Shown here: positions 13,310 to 26,057 of the stretch, in pieces
Numbering within the stretch: the first letter of the stretch is position 1
Layout: the number at the start of each line of letters is the position of its first letter
From: Acanthacorydalis orientalis
Lineage: Eukaryota > Arthropoda > Insecta > Megaloptera > Corydalidae
DNA: 64,000 bases
Direction of reading: 5' to 3'
Assembly: GCA_034766995.1 (NCBI GenBank)
Contig: CM068322.1
Span: 16,660,810 to 16,724,809, forward strand
Translations under genes and position numbers: made by a program
Notes under the pieces: generated by a model
The model's input: the letters and a program-made list of their open reading frames with translations, nothing else
Told to the model about the DNA's origin: nothing
The model's database searches: none

Positions 13310-15653
13310 GCCGTGGGGGCATGTATTCAGCTACCGTATAATTTACAAGATACTTGATTTTCACGGTTTTAGATTTTCATTGTCTTGTAACAACAATAAT
13401 TTTGTACAACATGATTTTATACGTGCTTCCACATTGTGTTTTATTTACTTTTTGAATGCAATTTTTTATTGTTTTTTTCAGTTTTACAAATTATATACGT
13501 GTAACTATAGTGAATATGGTAAATATTTAATGCTTTTCTTTTGTGAGAAATTCTGTTTTTCAAACACAATTATTTCATACATGAATTAAAACTATGTTTC
13601 TACACTGCATTCAATTGGTTCAAATTCATCTGCTTGTTTTATTTAAATGCATGGTAATAGTACAAGTCACCTCTTAATAATAATATATTTTTGCAATTCC
13701 ACTTTTTATATTTTTAAAATACTGGTTTGCATTTCTGGACGACATATCTTATACACTAATAATTTAAAATATTTATTATATATCTCTAATATATACATAC
13801 ATACATATACGAGTATATATATATATATATATATTAATTATTAAATATAATTTTTTTAGAAAATGGAATTTTTAATAGCAACATTTTCAGGGAGCGAAGG
13901 TATGAAAGATTTTTCTGTATCTCCGTCTGAGGATGATAGGATCGCTATTACTATACACATATATAACAACCAAAAATGATTATTAATCATTTATGAAACA
14001 TTTTTGATTACACATTTTTCTTTTTATTTGGAATGAGATAGTAAAATTTTTTTGTTAAAAAAATAAGATTGTAATACAAGTGTATGTAAAATCTCGCAAA
14101 ATTTTAAACTCTTCTGACAAAGAAATAGCTAACTTATAAATAAATTGATAAAAAAATAGAAATGAATATATTTCGTACTAAAAAATATATATTTCAATGA
14201 CTGGCCTAAGAATTTATATCGTTTTTTATTATGAAGTTATAACAAAAAATCTAATGGATAATTGTTTGTAATAAAGAACTTTCTTAGAATATTACTCTAC
14301 TGAATAGCTTTAAAAATAAAGTGTTAGTCTGAAGCATGTCATTAAGGTTGATAAATTTGTATTTCATTTTAGAAGCTGCATGTATATATATATATATATA
14401 TATATATTGAAGTTAAATGATTAAAAATACTGATTTTATTTCGAAAAATATAAAATGATATAATATTTAATTGCTTGAGTTTCAAACATACACAAAGCCA
14501 CTAATTATTTCAGATTAGATGAGAAAATTCAGCGGTAGAAGGAAAAAAGCGTATAAGATCAAACGTGTAAAAAGAACAGTAATAATTAAAGATACTTACC
14601 TTTTGATGTTTTATTTAAATTGAATTTCAGGTAAATTTCATGAAAGCTAATAAGAGTATATTCTTTACGTGATGTAATTTAAAACTTTTGTTTGAAGTTG
14701 ATATTAAATTCAGGACGAAATAAAATTTAATTTCAGTAAACAAATTTTCAGATACATTTCGACCCGTAATTATGAACATTTTCTGTTTGTTTGTTTTTTT
14801 TTATAAACTAAACAGTTACCGTGTATTCCATTTTCGATAAATCAACAATTTGTAATGGTTTTTGTGATATCTTATTTGGCGTATCCCTATCTCTAGTGCG
14901 AAAGTATTCCACATTTATCCATTTGATGAGAGTGATATATAGCACTGTAACAAAATCCGCCTAAAGTGAAAAGTCGTCGAAACTACTGCCTGTTTCGAAA
15001 ACTCTACATCGGAACTTGAACCAAATTAGTGATGTGGTTTATCGGATTCAGAAAATCCCTTTTAGAAGAGTTGAAAGTATTTTATCTAGCTTCTGTCGCG
15101 CTTTAGCTTCACGCTATGAGAAATAAAGAACCTTATTTACAACAAAAATAAGTTTCATTAGTGCTGCGCTATTTTTGTTAACCGCACAAAGTAAGCGTTT
15201 TGTAGAATTGCTTTTGTTACTTTTGAAAATTGTTCCAGTTTTCAGAAATAAAAAGATACGAACGAAGAGAATAGTACGTGCGAATAATGTTTGAAATTAC
15301 AATCGATGTCTGCTGCATACAATTTACATGCGCGCAAAACCAATAAATTCTTACTCTGCTTTTATATCTTTTATGTAGAGCCAGGAAGTTTGCTTTATTT
15401 TTCCTGTATGTTCGCTTTGATGTAATATATTTTCTAAAAATGTGATGGTTTTATAAAAAAAAACTATTCTAGTAATAATAATAATTAATTATTGTTAAAA
15501 AAATCTATTACAGTTTCAATGTAATATTTAAGTGAAATTTCATTTTTCTATTTAAAATATTTTTTTGAAAAAAGCAACTTCTTTGTTGATTAATAATTTT
15601 TATAAATGCATTGAAGGTACTTAAAGTTGTTGGATAAATATTGAATTTAACTA
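13310..15653. other. AT-rich unique DNA, no gene seen
   Basis: No exon or transposon terminus recognised. 14880-15320 is slightly richer in G+C and contains several complex words, but no frame is sustained. Short (TA)n tracts occur near 13815-13834 and 14381-14407. Confidence 0.45.
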
Positions 15654-16215
15654 TTAGGTTGTTAGAAAATTAATTGCGGCTTATGCACTCATTTGTCAAG
15701 CTTTTATGTTTTTCCTAGCTGTTTTCAGTGGTCCAAAATTATTGGATGACTAACAAACAAAGTGTGCAAGCTCTTGATTTGTTGTGCGTGGTTTTGATTG
15801 AACTAACTCCTTCAGTTGGTCGTTATGAACCGAAGAAGGACGTATGCGACCTTTTTCATCTTTCAAGATTTTCGTCCCCAGCGTGAAATTTTTAGAACCA
15901 CCATTATACCGTACGTTCCTCAACAGTTGCCACTCCAAAAGCATCGTTTAATGTACGAACAGATTCTACTGCTTTACCAACCCTTTTGAACTCACAAAAA
16001 AATGCTGTTATTTGATTCCTTTCCATCTTTAATTCAATAATCTAATTTCAAGCAAAAATAGTAATAAAACGAAAGTCGGTGTTACCCAAATACAGACCGA
16101 AAAATGCACTTTAAAATGATATTAACATGCCCATGATGAAATGATACTTTCATTGAAAAAAATTAAGGTTAGGATTCAAAAAACAAAATCCGCGATTATT
16201 TTCCTATCAACCTAA
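15654..16215 (-). mobile_element. 562 bp internally deleted mariner, copy 1
   Basis: The ends TTAGGTTGTTAGAAAATTAA and (minus strand) TTAGGTTGATAGGAAAATAA are flanked by TA at 15652-15653 and 16216-16217. On the minus strand the element holds a 5' UTR, about 110 codons of transposase N-terminus, then jumps straight to the 3' end with no catalytic core. The copy at 52272-52830 has the same structure and deletion point, so this is a deletion family and not one damaged copy. It would need transposase from elsewhere to move. Confidence 0.9.
15700..16026 (-). pseudogene. Mariner transposase N-terminal fragment
   Basis: Minus-strand reading starts MERNQITAFF near 16026 and, after frameshifts, gives GGSKNFTLGTKILKDEKGR and RPSSVHNDQLKELV. 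This matches the helix-turn-helix region of mariner transposases (typically WFKKFRxGDexLeDexgRGRPS). The frame then reaches the HTH segment VSHP-like and LKQL-like words and stops. None of the three catalytic Asp motifs is present because the middle of the gene is deleted. Not functional. Confidence 0.85.
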
Positions 16216-16333
16216 TATTTTCAGAATACTATTTGTCAGATCACTAGAGAAATACGCCATTACTAAATAATATTTTTTTTTCAAATTCTTTACATTAAAA
16301 TAAAACATTTTGTATATTTGTTATATAATCTGT

Positions 16334-16340
<7 letters not shown>

Positions 16341-16390
<50 letters not shown>
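16341..16390. repeat. (TA)n microsatellite
   Basis: About 50 bp TA array. Confidence 0.95.
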
Positions 16391-16391
<1 letters not shown>

Positions 16392-17309
16392 TTGTATATA
16401 ATTTACACTACTTTTGAAAAGAGAATTGATATAATTTTAATTACAACTTTTGTTTAATACTTAAACAAACTTTTATATTAATTCCATCAAATTTAATGTG
16501 TGAATGTTTTGTTATAAGAGCCAGTAAACATAAACTTATCTATTAAATGCAAAACTTAAATACGATTAACAACCACTCTACAACCGTCTATTGTACACTA
16601 ACATTCTAGCTACCCCTTATTCGTACTAAAACAAATGGTGTACTTAATCGTCTCAAAACAGATAAATGCTTTTGAAAATAGCGTTCCTCGCGTCTACTTA
16701 TTTAAAATATAAAAAAAGCTAAGCTGCTAAAAGTATCGATTTTAATCTGATGGCATGAAAAATATTTATCTATTTAGATACATTTATTATACTTTATTTT
16801 TAATCGTATCCACATTACTACATTGATATGATTAATAAAAATATAAAAATAATTATTATAAATGTTCTTTTCACTACATCGGTAGTTTCTCAGAATCATT
16901 TTTTAATAATTCTTACTGGATATTTTATGTATTTTTATCATCTACTACATCAACAATTTTATTAAGATTTTAATATTTTGTTTTTTTCGCAAAATTTAAC
17001 CTCATTTTTTTCTACTCTTTGCAAAAAAATAATAAATATTATTTGTTAATATATCCATCATATAGTAAACAGTTCATCTGTTGTACATTGTATTTGTTTT
17101 TATTAAACTTTGACCAAGAATGAAAAAAAAACTTTGTCATAATGGAACAATGAAACTATGCTGAATAATTTATTTATAACTTCGATTTGCAACATATAAC
17201 CTGTCCAACAAAAGAAAATATTTTCTTAAAAAATATTTTTAATTTTTTTTCTCATTAATTTTGCGCATCTCTGAACATTTGTCTCCTTCTCTTTTTCTCT
17301 CTCTCTCTC

Positions 17310-17354
<45 letters not shown>

Positions 17355-18029
17355 GTGTGTATGTATATATACATGTATGTATATATATATATATATATAT
17401 TCTTTTAATAAATTGTGTTCAATAGCATTTATAAAATTTATAAGAGAAAACGTTGAATGAATTGTGGACGAAAATCAATTACATTACATTGCATCTGCTA
17501 GAAGGTAGAACTTTGATTACATCTCTGTATTTAATACTTTATTTATTTATTTTTTCTATATTATAGAATAAATTAATTTTCATTCCGTCTATATATATAT
17601 AGATGCTCTTCTGAATTGTGAAAAACTTCTTTGATTAGAAAATATTGATTTTTTCAATTCAAATTTTAAATATTTTTGTGTCGTTTTTTCTGTCTGTTTA
17701 CACAGTGAAATATTTTTAAATAAACATTAAAATTTACAATTTATGTTTCAGTATAAATGATTATAATTAATAAATTGTTTTAGTATTTTTCATTTAAGGA
17801 TAAACATATTAATATAAGAGTAATATTTATTTAAGTTTTTGGAATATCAAAATCAATATTCTGAAAAAACTTCAATGAGTCATACATTTTGGTTATATTA
17901 TTAATGAGTATAGGTTTTCAATACTCTTAAGGTAAATAAGTGGTTATATATATATATATACACATATATATGTATATATAAGCACATATATATATATATA
18001 TATATACATACACATATATATATATACAC

Positions 18030-18069
<40 letters not shown>

Positions 18070-18354
18070 TTATGTATGTGTTCGTGTGAGTGCTATTCCA
18101 ACCTTTTATGAAAAAAAATCACATGTTAGCAGTATTTTTCAAGCTTGAAATAACGGACCGTTCTCGTTCGCAGAAGTATATAGTAGGTTATTATTTTTGA
18201 AGAACTGTTGAAAATAAAAGTACTGGTCGAGAAAAGTACTTGAGTGATGTCGAGAACTCTAGAAAATAAAGTCGCAAAGAAATAAAATTATCGAAATAGC
18301 TAGAATTGAATACTGTTTCATTTTCCGATACACGTACATTATATACATCCGTGC

Positions 18355-18401
<47 letters not shown>

Positions 18402-18714
18402 AAGGGTACATACAAAAAAGTATTGATTTATCTCTGTAATATATTCAAAGTAGGGGACTCTCTGTTTTTCAAACACTTCATTCATAACAATGGCATTCGG
18501 TCCCTTTATCTCTAAAAATCAAAATACGACAAAAATGATCCTATAGCGCTTTAACATGTATTTCATTACTTTTTCATACATCGTTTTCTTTTTGAATAAC
18601 GTCTTTGTTGATTATTTTTTCGTATATTTTTTATGCGAGTTCATATTTTATTTCAAATATTTAATCAAGAAAATAATGAAGTGTAACGTAATATAATTTG
18701 TCAATGTAGAAAAG

Positions 18715-18757
<43 letters not shown>

Positions 18758-20453
18758 GTATTCCATTCATTGAGACTGCATAAGTCCTTTTTCTGACAAG
18801 AGAAAAATTTATATCAAGGAAAATTTCCGAAACCTTATAATTTGTTAATATACATTTACAGCAATAGAAATTATTATATCCAGCTTGTGGCTTTCAGATA
18901 ATAATTAAATAGTTAACATTTCAAAATTGAACAGTTAATTAAAGTCGATATCTTTTCTAAATTTAATCAGTAATAAATTATGTAACTTTATGGATAGATA
19001 TAATTGTTCTTTAACAAAAAATATATTTAATGTTGATTTTTTTTCTTAAAATATATTTCAGTATTAGTGCTTAAAATATATTTCAGTATAGAATTGTTAA
19101 TTTTTCTCGTTAAAAATTCAAATCAGTGTACTGAAAATTTTACGTAGAGAATATTTTACATAAGGTTAAGGAACTTGAAACGGTATGAATATAAATGAGA
19201 AGTAACAGAGAAGTTTGTTTATAGTCCAAATCTTTTACTCTTAAATTTCCATTTGTTTGATTTGTTTAAAAGACATTTTAATAACAATATAATTTATTCG
19301 GAACAAAAACCATAGAAATTAGTAATTATTCATTTGATTTTTAAAACAAAAATCGTGTTTTTTTTTCTCTGCACGAAAGAAGTTTTTTTTTAATGACACA
19401 AGACAGTACTTAAAATGTACTTATTTTGCAGTATTTTCCACCTGTTTAATTAAGTACAACAGTTTAGTTTTTAATACTCTGGTTAAATGCACTTTCAGAA
19501 ATAAATTTTTACTCTCCACAAACTACAAAACTTTCTTATGATCATAATATTTAATTGATTATTTATGCTTTTAATTTATTGATGTGCATTTTGATAGCAA
19601 TTTCATCACTTTCAATGCATAACAAATAGTAATTTTTAAAATGATTTTAACAATTTGCATTTTTCACTCTGCTATAAATCTCATTTTTTTCTATTTAAAA
19701 AGTATTTAGTATTTCAGTATTTATTATTTTTAATTGCTGCTTATACACATTTCGATGAGTATATCATTATCTTCAAAGTGACAAAATACTGAAAAATCTG
19801 GAAGTAAAAATTTAGTTCTTGAATTCAAATTTAGACAGTTTCAAAAAATATATTGTGATTATCAATTAACAAATATTTTTCCAGAAAAAGTTTTGTTTTA
19901 AATAAAAAATTTTTGATGAAAGTTAAGTAGTACTCATTTTTATTTCAAGCACTATATTTCAGTTGTACTTTAATTGATTTGAATCATATTATACAATTAA
20001 AAACAAGTACTACCAATCTCAATTTAAGACATTTTCACTAGATTTTATTAATGTATGAGATTAACAACGTTTGATTTAAATTTAATACTTTTCATAATTA
20101 AGAAATATTTTTTTATTTATAATTTAATTCGTATTTATCTCATTTTTAAAATTTCTCTTAATTCTAATCGTTATATTTGTATATAACAATTTAAGATAAT
20201 TATTCTAAAAGTTTTTTTTCAATTACTAGAGTTTCTTTGTTTCAATAAACAAACCTTGCCAGTTATTATAAATTCATTGCATGAAATATAAATAATCTAA
20301 AAATCAACAGTAGTATTAACTGGAACAGTTACTCTTTTCATAGAATTATTATTTTTAATGAAACAAGAGAATCGCAGAAAGTATTTTATGTTAAAAAAAT
20401 ATTAATATTAAAATCACAAAATGGGTTTCATAAATAAGAAAACGTATACATTT
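16391..20453. other. AT-rich unique DNA with microsatellites, no gene seen
   Basis: No exon or transposon end recognised. Compound (TC)n-(TA)n lies at 17289-17400, a (TA)n/(TG)n block at 17946-18069, and (TA)n at 18359-18397 and 18719-18745. 18760-20450 is strongly AT-rich with many A and T runs. Confidence 0.5.

Positions 20454-20518
<65 letters not shown>
20454..20518. repeat. Compound (TC)n-(TATC)n-(TA)n microsatellite
   Basis: CT dinucleotides, then ATCT tetranucleotides, then TA dinucleotides in that order, repeating the transition seen at 12145, 17289 and 28146. Confidence 0.95.
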
Positions 20519-20522
<4 letters not shown>

Positions 20523-20684
20523 TGTACACTTCACATGAAATAATTTATATCACATGAAAAAGATATGTGCTCCGTTGTTTCAGTAAATCAATAAATCGAT
20601 ATTGTAATGAAGAACTGTTCTGTTACCGTTGCCATGAATCGAATGTGACAAGAGACTATGAAATTTATATTAAGTTAATAGCTA

Positions 20685-20686
<2 letters not shown>

Positions 20687-20738
<52 letters not shown>

Positions 20739-20773
20739 GAGGTGATTTGAAAAGTTCGCGGCATAACATATAT

Positions 20774-20818
<45 letters not shown>
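20687..20818. repeat. (TA)n arrays enclosing a lone mariner end
   Basis: (TA)n at 20687-20735 and 20776-20818. Between them lies ACGAGGTGATTTGAAAAGTT and CGCGGCATAAC (20736-20768), which matches the right-hand terminus of the mariner at 26058-27314. Nothing else of the element remains. Confidence 0.85.
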
Positions 20819-20820
<2 letters not shown>

Positions 20821-21054
20821 TATAAAATCCTAAAATATTTTAGATTTGCAGATTATTAGCAAAATACCTGTTGTTACATACGCTACAGGAAACTACATAT
20901 CTCGTATACAAAATGAAGAAAAATGAATAATTAAGTATTAGTTCGACAGTGTTTCAATTTTTCACCGTTTCAAAGAAATAACTAATTAATTAATTAACCG
21001 ATCTACCAATTAATCGACTAAGCAAATGGCCCACTAAACACCCTTACCTAAGTA

Positions 21055-22523
21055 CGAGGGTAATTTGAAAAGTTCGCGATCTAAGTGGCGGTGATGTTTT
21101 AAATATTTGTGGCGCATTACAAAGCGATATCTATCTTATAGATAATATCAAGTCTATAATTCATGTACCAAATAGTTTGTTGTAAATATTTAAATAAAGC
21201 TCTTTTTGTGCCGTTGCTGAAATGGATAGAGTTGAATATCGTGCGGTGATAACGTTTTTTTTATCAGAAAAGGCTTAACACTAACAGAAATCTTTAATGA
21301 GATGAAAAATGTACTGGGTGAGGTTGCACCTTCGTATACAACCGTAATGAAGTGGGCACCTGAATTAAAATGTGGGCGTGCAAGCTAAGAAGATAACTCG
21401 CATAATGGATGTTCAAAAACCGCAACGACAGAAGAAATCAACAACAAAGTGCAACGATATTGTCTTAAGGATTGGGAGTTGAAAGTGTCCGAAAGTGATA
21501 CGATTGTTGGTGTCTCAAATGAAAGCGTGTATGACATCCTAACTGAAAAGTTTGGTATGAAAAGACTATCGGCAAGATGGGTACCTTGTTTGCTGGCAAT
21601 TGATCAAAAGTGCATTCACTACAAATTTCATAAGACTGTATAGATCGATTTCAGAGGAATACGACTAACTTTATTCGGTAGTTTGTGACTACAGATGAGA
21701 CTTAGATTCACTATTACACTCCAGAGTCACAACAACAATCAAAGTAATAAAAGCATAGTAATTATCCGTTACCAAAAAAGCAAAATTAGTTTTATCCGCT
21801 GGAAAAATGGCTTCAATTTTTTATGATGTTAAAGGGATCCTATTAATTGACTACCTACCAAAGGATCAAACAATAACTAGAGAATATTATGACAAACTTT
21901 TGGATGGACTCGATCAAACAATTTGCGAGAAAAGACCATGTTCATCAAAGAAAAAAATAATTTTCCATCAGGACGGTGCACGTCCTCATACTACTGTTGT
22001 ACCCATAGCAATAATCGCTAAATTGAAGTACGGCTTGCTGGACCATCTCCGGATTTAGCGCACTCATATTTATATCTGTTCTCAAATCTTAAAAAATTCC
22101 TTGGTGGAAATACCAGGTGTATTAAAGAAAAAAATCATTTTTTATCAAAACAATGTACGTTTTCATACAAGTGTCTTATCCATAAGTGTCTTATCCTAAA
22201 ACATGCTAAATTAAAGTACGACTTGCTGCTCTATCAAGCCTATTGTCCAGATTTGACCTACTCAGATTTTCATATATTCCCAAAACATAAAAAAATCCCT
22301 TGGTAGTAGGCGATTTTCGTCAGGTGAAGATCTATTATCAACAGTGAATCTGTATTTTGAGGACCTCCAAGAAAAGTATTTCCGAGACAACATAAAAGCA
22401 CTGGAGCATCGGTGGATGAAGTGCATTGAAGTTCAGGTGGACCATATTGAAAATAAAAATAATTAAAAAAAAATAAGTTATATTCTTTTATAGTTATACC
22501 GCGAAATTTACAAATTGACCTCT
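21055..22523 (+). mobile_element. Mariner, rearranged copy (family shared with 26058-27314)
   Basis: The left end CGAGGGTAATTTGAAAAGTT is flanked by TA at 21053-21054. The right end, read inward, is AAGAGGTCAATTTGTAAATT, with TA at 22524-22525. Length is 1469 bp, about 210 bp longer than the sister copy. The excess is explained by a second, diverged copy of the C-terminal coding block (about 22110-22290). Same orientation as the sister copy 5 kb downstream but with unrelated flanks, so this is not a simple segmental duplication. Confidence 0.88.
21222..22464 (+). pseudogene. Mariner transposase relic with duplicated C-terminus
   Basis: DDE transposase relic. From ATG 21222 it starts MDRVEYRAVI. 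An open segment at 21449-21643 carries the HTH words GVSNESVYDILTEKFGMKR and ARWVPCLL. The first catalytic Asp is in TDET near 21690, followed by a TAG where a Trp codon is expected. 21807-22058 gives GILLIDYLPKDQT and HQDGARPH (second Asp present). The third motif reads AHSYLYLF: Tyr instead of Asp, 34 residues on. A second diverged block then repeats the region (FYQNNVRFH, and YSDFH with the Asp kept) before RRFSSGEDL and HRWMKCIEV. Frameshifts and stops make it dead. Confidence 0.88.
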
Positions 22524-22525
22524 TA

Positions 22526-23380
22526 TTATAATTTATTGAACATGTTATTCTAAAAATTTATTAAATTGTTTAAATATTTCAATAGACATACTCATATAAT
22601 AACGCAAATTCCAGATGTATAACATTTTTTACGAAAATTCGTTTTATTTTTATATATAAAAGCTGTTATCGTTTAACTTCTTTGTATATTTTTAGAAATT
22701 TCCAATACATTTTCATTTATTCATTTATTTAATTGCTGTCTTCATCTGTTATTTTTATGAAAGTTTAAATAATTAAAAAAAGATTAAGTGTGTAAGTGAA
22801 GTATTATCTAAAGATATAGAAAAGTTGATAATGAAGTAAAGATGATGAAACGTAAATAAATTTGAATACAGTTGATATTCGGGATTATAACTAGATTAAC
22901 AACGAATTTTCCTAATCCGATATTGATGAAGTGAAATTTTGTAACAGTGATAATATGAAGAAGGGTAGTATTATAGATTCTGTGAACTTTTTAATAGACA
23001 CAATTATTTTTTTTAATCCTTTTTAGTAACTCTACTTCGTCCAGAAATTTATATCATAAAAAAAATATGAATCACTTTCAATTTAAGATTATTTTATTTC
23101 TACATAACTTGCTATTAAAAAAGAATATAATGCAGGTTGTATACACATAAATAAATGTTATATTTTTTATATTTTTATTTTATTTACTAGTTTAAAGCAT
23201 ACTTACATTTTTGCGCACATTTTGTAAAAATGTATTTAAGAGATTAAATTTTTTATATGTAATTTTATTATGTTTTTTATAGATTTTATATAATTCTTAA
23301 AATAAAGTTGCTGAAAGGCATTTCAACGTCAGAAAATTTTTGGAAAGGAATGGTTTTGTTCCATATATATTAAACATTTT

Positions 23381-23381
<1 letters not shown>
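22526..23381. other. AT-rich unique DNA, no gene seen
   Basis: No exon, RNA gene or transposon terminus recognised. Confidence 0.5.
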
Positions 23382-23416
<35 letters not shown>

Positions 23417-23460
23417 ATATATACATGTTTGTATACATACATACACACACACACACACTT
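23382..23460. repeat. (TA)n followed by (CA)n
   Basis: (TA)n at 23382-23412 grading through ATACATAC into CACACACA near 23445-23458. Confidence 0.9.
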
Positions 23461-23950
23461 GTTTTTATGACCTTGGATTTCGACACACTTTTAGCCCCAA
23501 ATACACAAAAAGAACCTATTTTTAATCTCAAATTAGTTGAAATTGAATGATTAATACATTTATCACATTTAACGCTCCAGGTTTTACATCTGTAATCTGT
23601 AATTAATTAGAAAATAAAAGAGTAACTTGATATATAATTTTTGATATACTCGTATGTCTTTTTTAACACTTTGAATCTGGGCGTGGATCTAGAAATCCGT
23701 TGACATTTTTCAAAGAAATCATGGTTTCAGAGCGCTATTTTTTGGATGACTTATTTGAAGGTCACTACTGTTTTTCTAATGAGACTAAATTTATAACACT
23801 TTCTTTCATTAGAAAAAAAACAGTCATCCAAAAATCAGAAAAATCTCCTTTTCTTCATTTGAAGTCGTAAAAAAATTGTGAATCTGAGAATTGGGTTGAA
23901 TAATATTTTCTTTCCAAAAGTTCATCACTGGAAGAAAACATATAAAAAAA

Positions 23951-24038
23951 TTCGAGACTTGACGCTCTTCATGTGCATAGCAAAAAAATTATAATTCGAG
24001 ACTTGACGCTCTTCATGTGCATAGCAAAAAAATTATAA
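23951..24038. repeat. 44 bp tandem duplication
   Basis: A 44 bp unit starting TTCGAGACTTGACGCTCTTC occurs twice head to tail (23951-23994 and 23995-24038) with no visible difference, so the duplication is recent compared with the decay of the surrounding piggyBac-like relic. Confidence 0.95.
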
Positions 24039-24199
24039 TTCTGTGTTCAGCGATATTTTTTGATTCTTTGACAAGTTGGTTTTTTCCTGTCAAAGAATGA
24101 TGAGAAAAGTAGTCGAATAGTACAAAAAACTTTTCTTCCATATTTTCGATCTTGCAGTATACAACACATACATTATTTACTGCCATGTGAATTGTAAAG

Positions 24200-24484
24200 G
24201 ATGGAGTCTTACTGACTACAAACTCATATTGGCTTCACAAATTGTTCAAAAAGTTAATCCAAATGCATCTTCTACGAGAAATCCAAATCCACACCGATCG
24301 ACGTCTCATTTTCCGGACAGAATACTAATATATATATATATATAATGCCAGATCACGGCTATTGAGAACAGTGTGTAGTTTGTAAAGGAAATGGAAGAGA
24401 CCGACGTCCAGGTACAAGGTGTGACCGATGTGAAACCATTTTTTGTACACTTGATTGTTTCAAAATTTTTCACACTCAACAGTA
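24200..24484 (+). pseudogene. piggyBac-like transposase C-terminal fragment with zinc finger
   Basis: The frame reads LTDYKLILASQIVQKVN, then PHRSTSHFPDR, the usual linker ahead of the piggyBac C-terminal domain. After a (TA)n tract (about 24329-24344) that has grown into the coding region, the frame continues CVVCKGNGRDRR, TRCDRCE and FCTLDCFKIFH. The Cys spacing (CX2C, CX2C, CX3C followed by FKIFH) is that of the RING/PHD-like Cys-His finger at the C-terminus of piggyBac transposases, which binds the element's ends. The frame closes with TAA near 24484. The N-terminus and the catalytic Asp core are missing. Confidence 0.85.
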
Positions 24485-24764
24485 AGGTTATTTTTGTAAA
24501 TTTTCAATTTTAATCAATTTGTCCGCTTCCAATTATATGTTTCCAATCAATAGATTTATGTTTTCCCGAATATTATCAACAGTTTTCCACGACATATCAA
24601 ATAGATGTGAAATGTCTAATGGCTAATCTGAATTAACATATTTTTTCTTGTAACAGAATTTTGCAATTTTTATTTTATTTACGATATAGGAATGTCCAAT
24701 TAATCGAAAAATATGTGATAAAAATGTTCAACACTCTTTTCCCCACTCGTTTTCAAAGGATTAA

Positions 24765-26057
24765 ATAGAAATACGATTATTAGGCAATATAGATAATCGT
24801 ATAAAAGATCACAGTACTCATTTTATATTGTGATATAATAAACAACATGGTGTTTGTATCTATTAAAACGCTTATGAAAAGAAAATCTAATTTATTAAGT
24901 TATTAAGAGTAAATATGAGTATGTTCTAAAATAATATTTTTAAAAAGTTTACTTTTTTAAGGATTGAAATAATTTCCATTTTTATAACTTTATTTAGAAG
25001 AATCTGCTGTAAAAATACGTCTTTCATAAAATCAGATCCGAAGCCCTTTTCATGTAACATCTTGTTTCCAGCTAATCGTGTTGTTATATATTTGAAACTG
25101 AACATTATTTTCACATTTAATTCGGTATTGTGTTTTATGTACAATAAAATGTTGGCAAACGGATAAACTAAAATGTCATTTTGTTCAATAACAAGATTCG
25201 ATTTGTACATTTAATTTGCCATTGGCAGTGTCCACCCTAATATCACTTTACTGACAACTCGTTATTCGTATTTGAGCAGTATTCGTGTTTGACATTGATA
25301 GTAAAATATTGAAAAGAATTTCGGTGGATTAAATTGGAAATAAATACACGTAAGTTTAATTTATACATTTGAAATATTTTAAAGAATATCAGATTTTGTA
25401 AGAGCAATCCAATTGAAAAAACATGTTTTAATTGATAACAAAATAAAACTACATAAAATTAAAAAAAAATATTTTATTTCAACACGTTACATTTAACAAA
25501 CATATTAAAGGATTAAATGAACTCATAATTTAATTTTCATCACATTTTCTTTTACAAATTTTTAATGCGAAACATATTTAATAGTAGAAGCCTTATCCTT
25601 GTTCAGAATTGTTGTTTACTATGGGATTTGTATTATTTTAAACAATTCTATTTTTAATTATTGAAAGTAATTGATATCAGAACAAATAGGACTTACATGA
25701 AAAGAATTTCGAAAGACAAATGAAGAACAGATTTTGTAAGACAAAAAATTAATGGACAGAAATTATTGACAGAAAGCCAGAAAATACAAAAATTGCCAGA
25801 AAGAAGATATTGAATTTATGACATAAAAATATAAGAAAATAGATTTGGAATGGGTGAAAAAAAGAGGTATCGAATGGTTGAAATTTGTTGGTTCAAGTGG
25901 ATGTGTTTTTATCAACCAATTAATCTTTTCACTCCCCATAAACCACACAAATCTATTTTCAGACTTTTTTGTGCGTTAACGTTCTGATGGATGATGAAAT
26001 TGCTATAGGGATGCGCATAGGCAATATTACAAATTGTCCCTTATTAATTATTGACTA
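24765..26057. other. AT-rich unique DNA, no gene seen
   Basis: A 94-codon minus-strand frame at 24926-25210 has a mixed composition but no motif I recognise and no splice context; I do not call it a gene. Confidence 0.45.

Larger units (their letters stand above)
23673..24764 (+). mobile_element. piggyBac-like element relic, ~1.09 kb
   Basis: Begins at TTAA (23673) with TTAACACTTTGAATCTGGG. Read inward from the right it begins TTAATCCTTTGAAAACGAG (TTAA at 24761-24764), so the first 13 bases of the two ends agree at 11 positions. TTAA is the piggyBac target. At ~1.1 kb it is well under the usual 2-3 kb, so the central catalytic part is deleted; the transposase C-terminus remains. A related terminal block is found on the minus strand at 27904-28022. 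Confidence 0.8.

Noticed and set aside
24926..25210. 94-codon minus-strand frame as a host gene
   Set aside because: Composition is close to AT-rich noise, there is no domain, signal peptide or splice context, and no repeat in the neighbourhood explains it.
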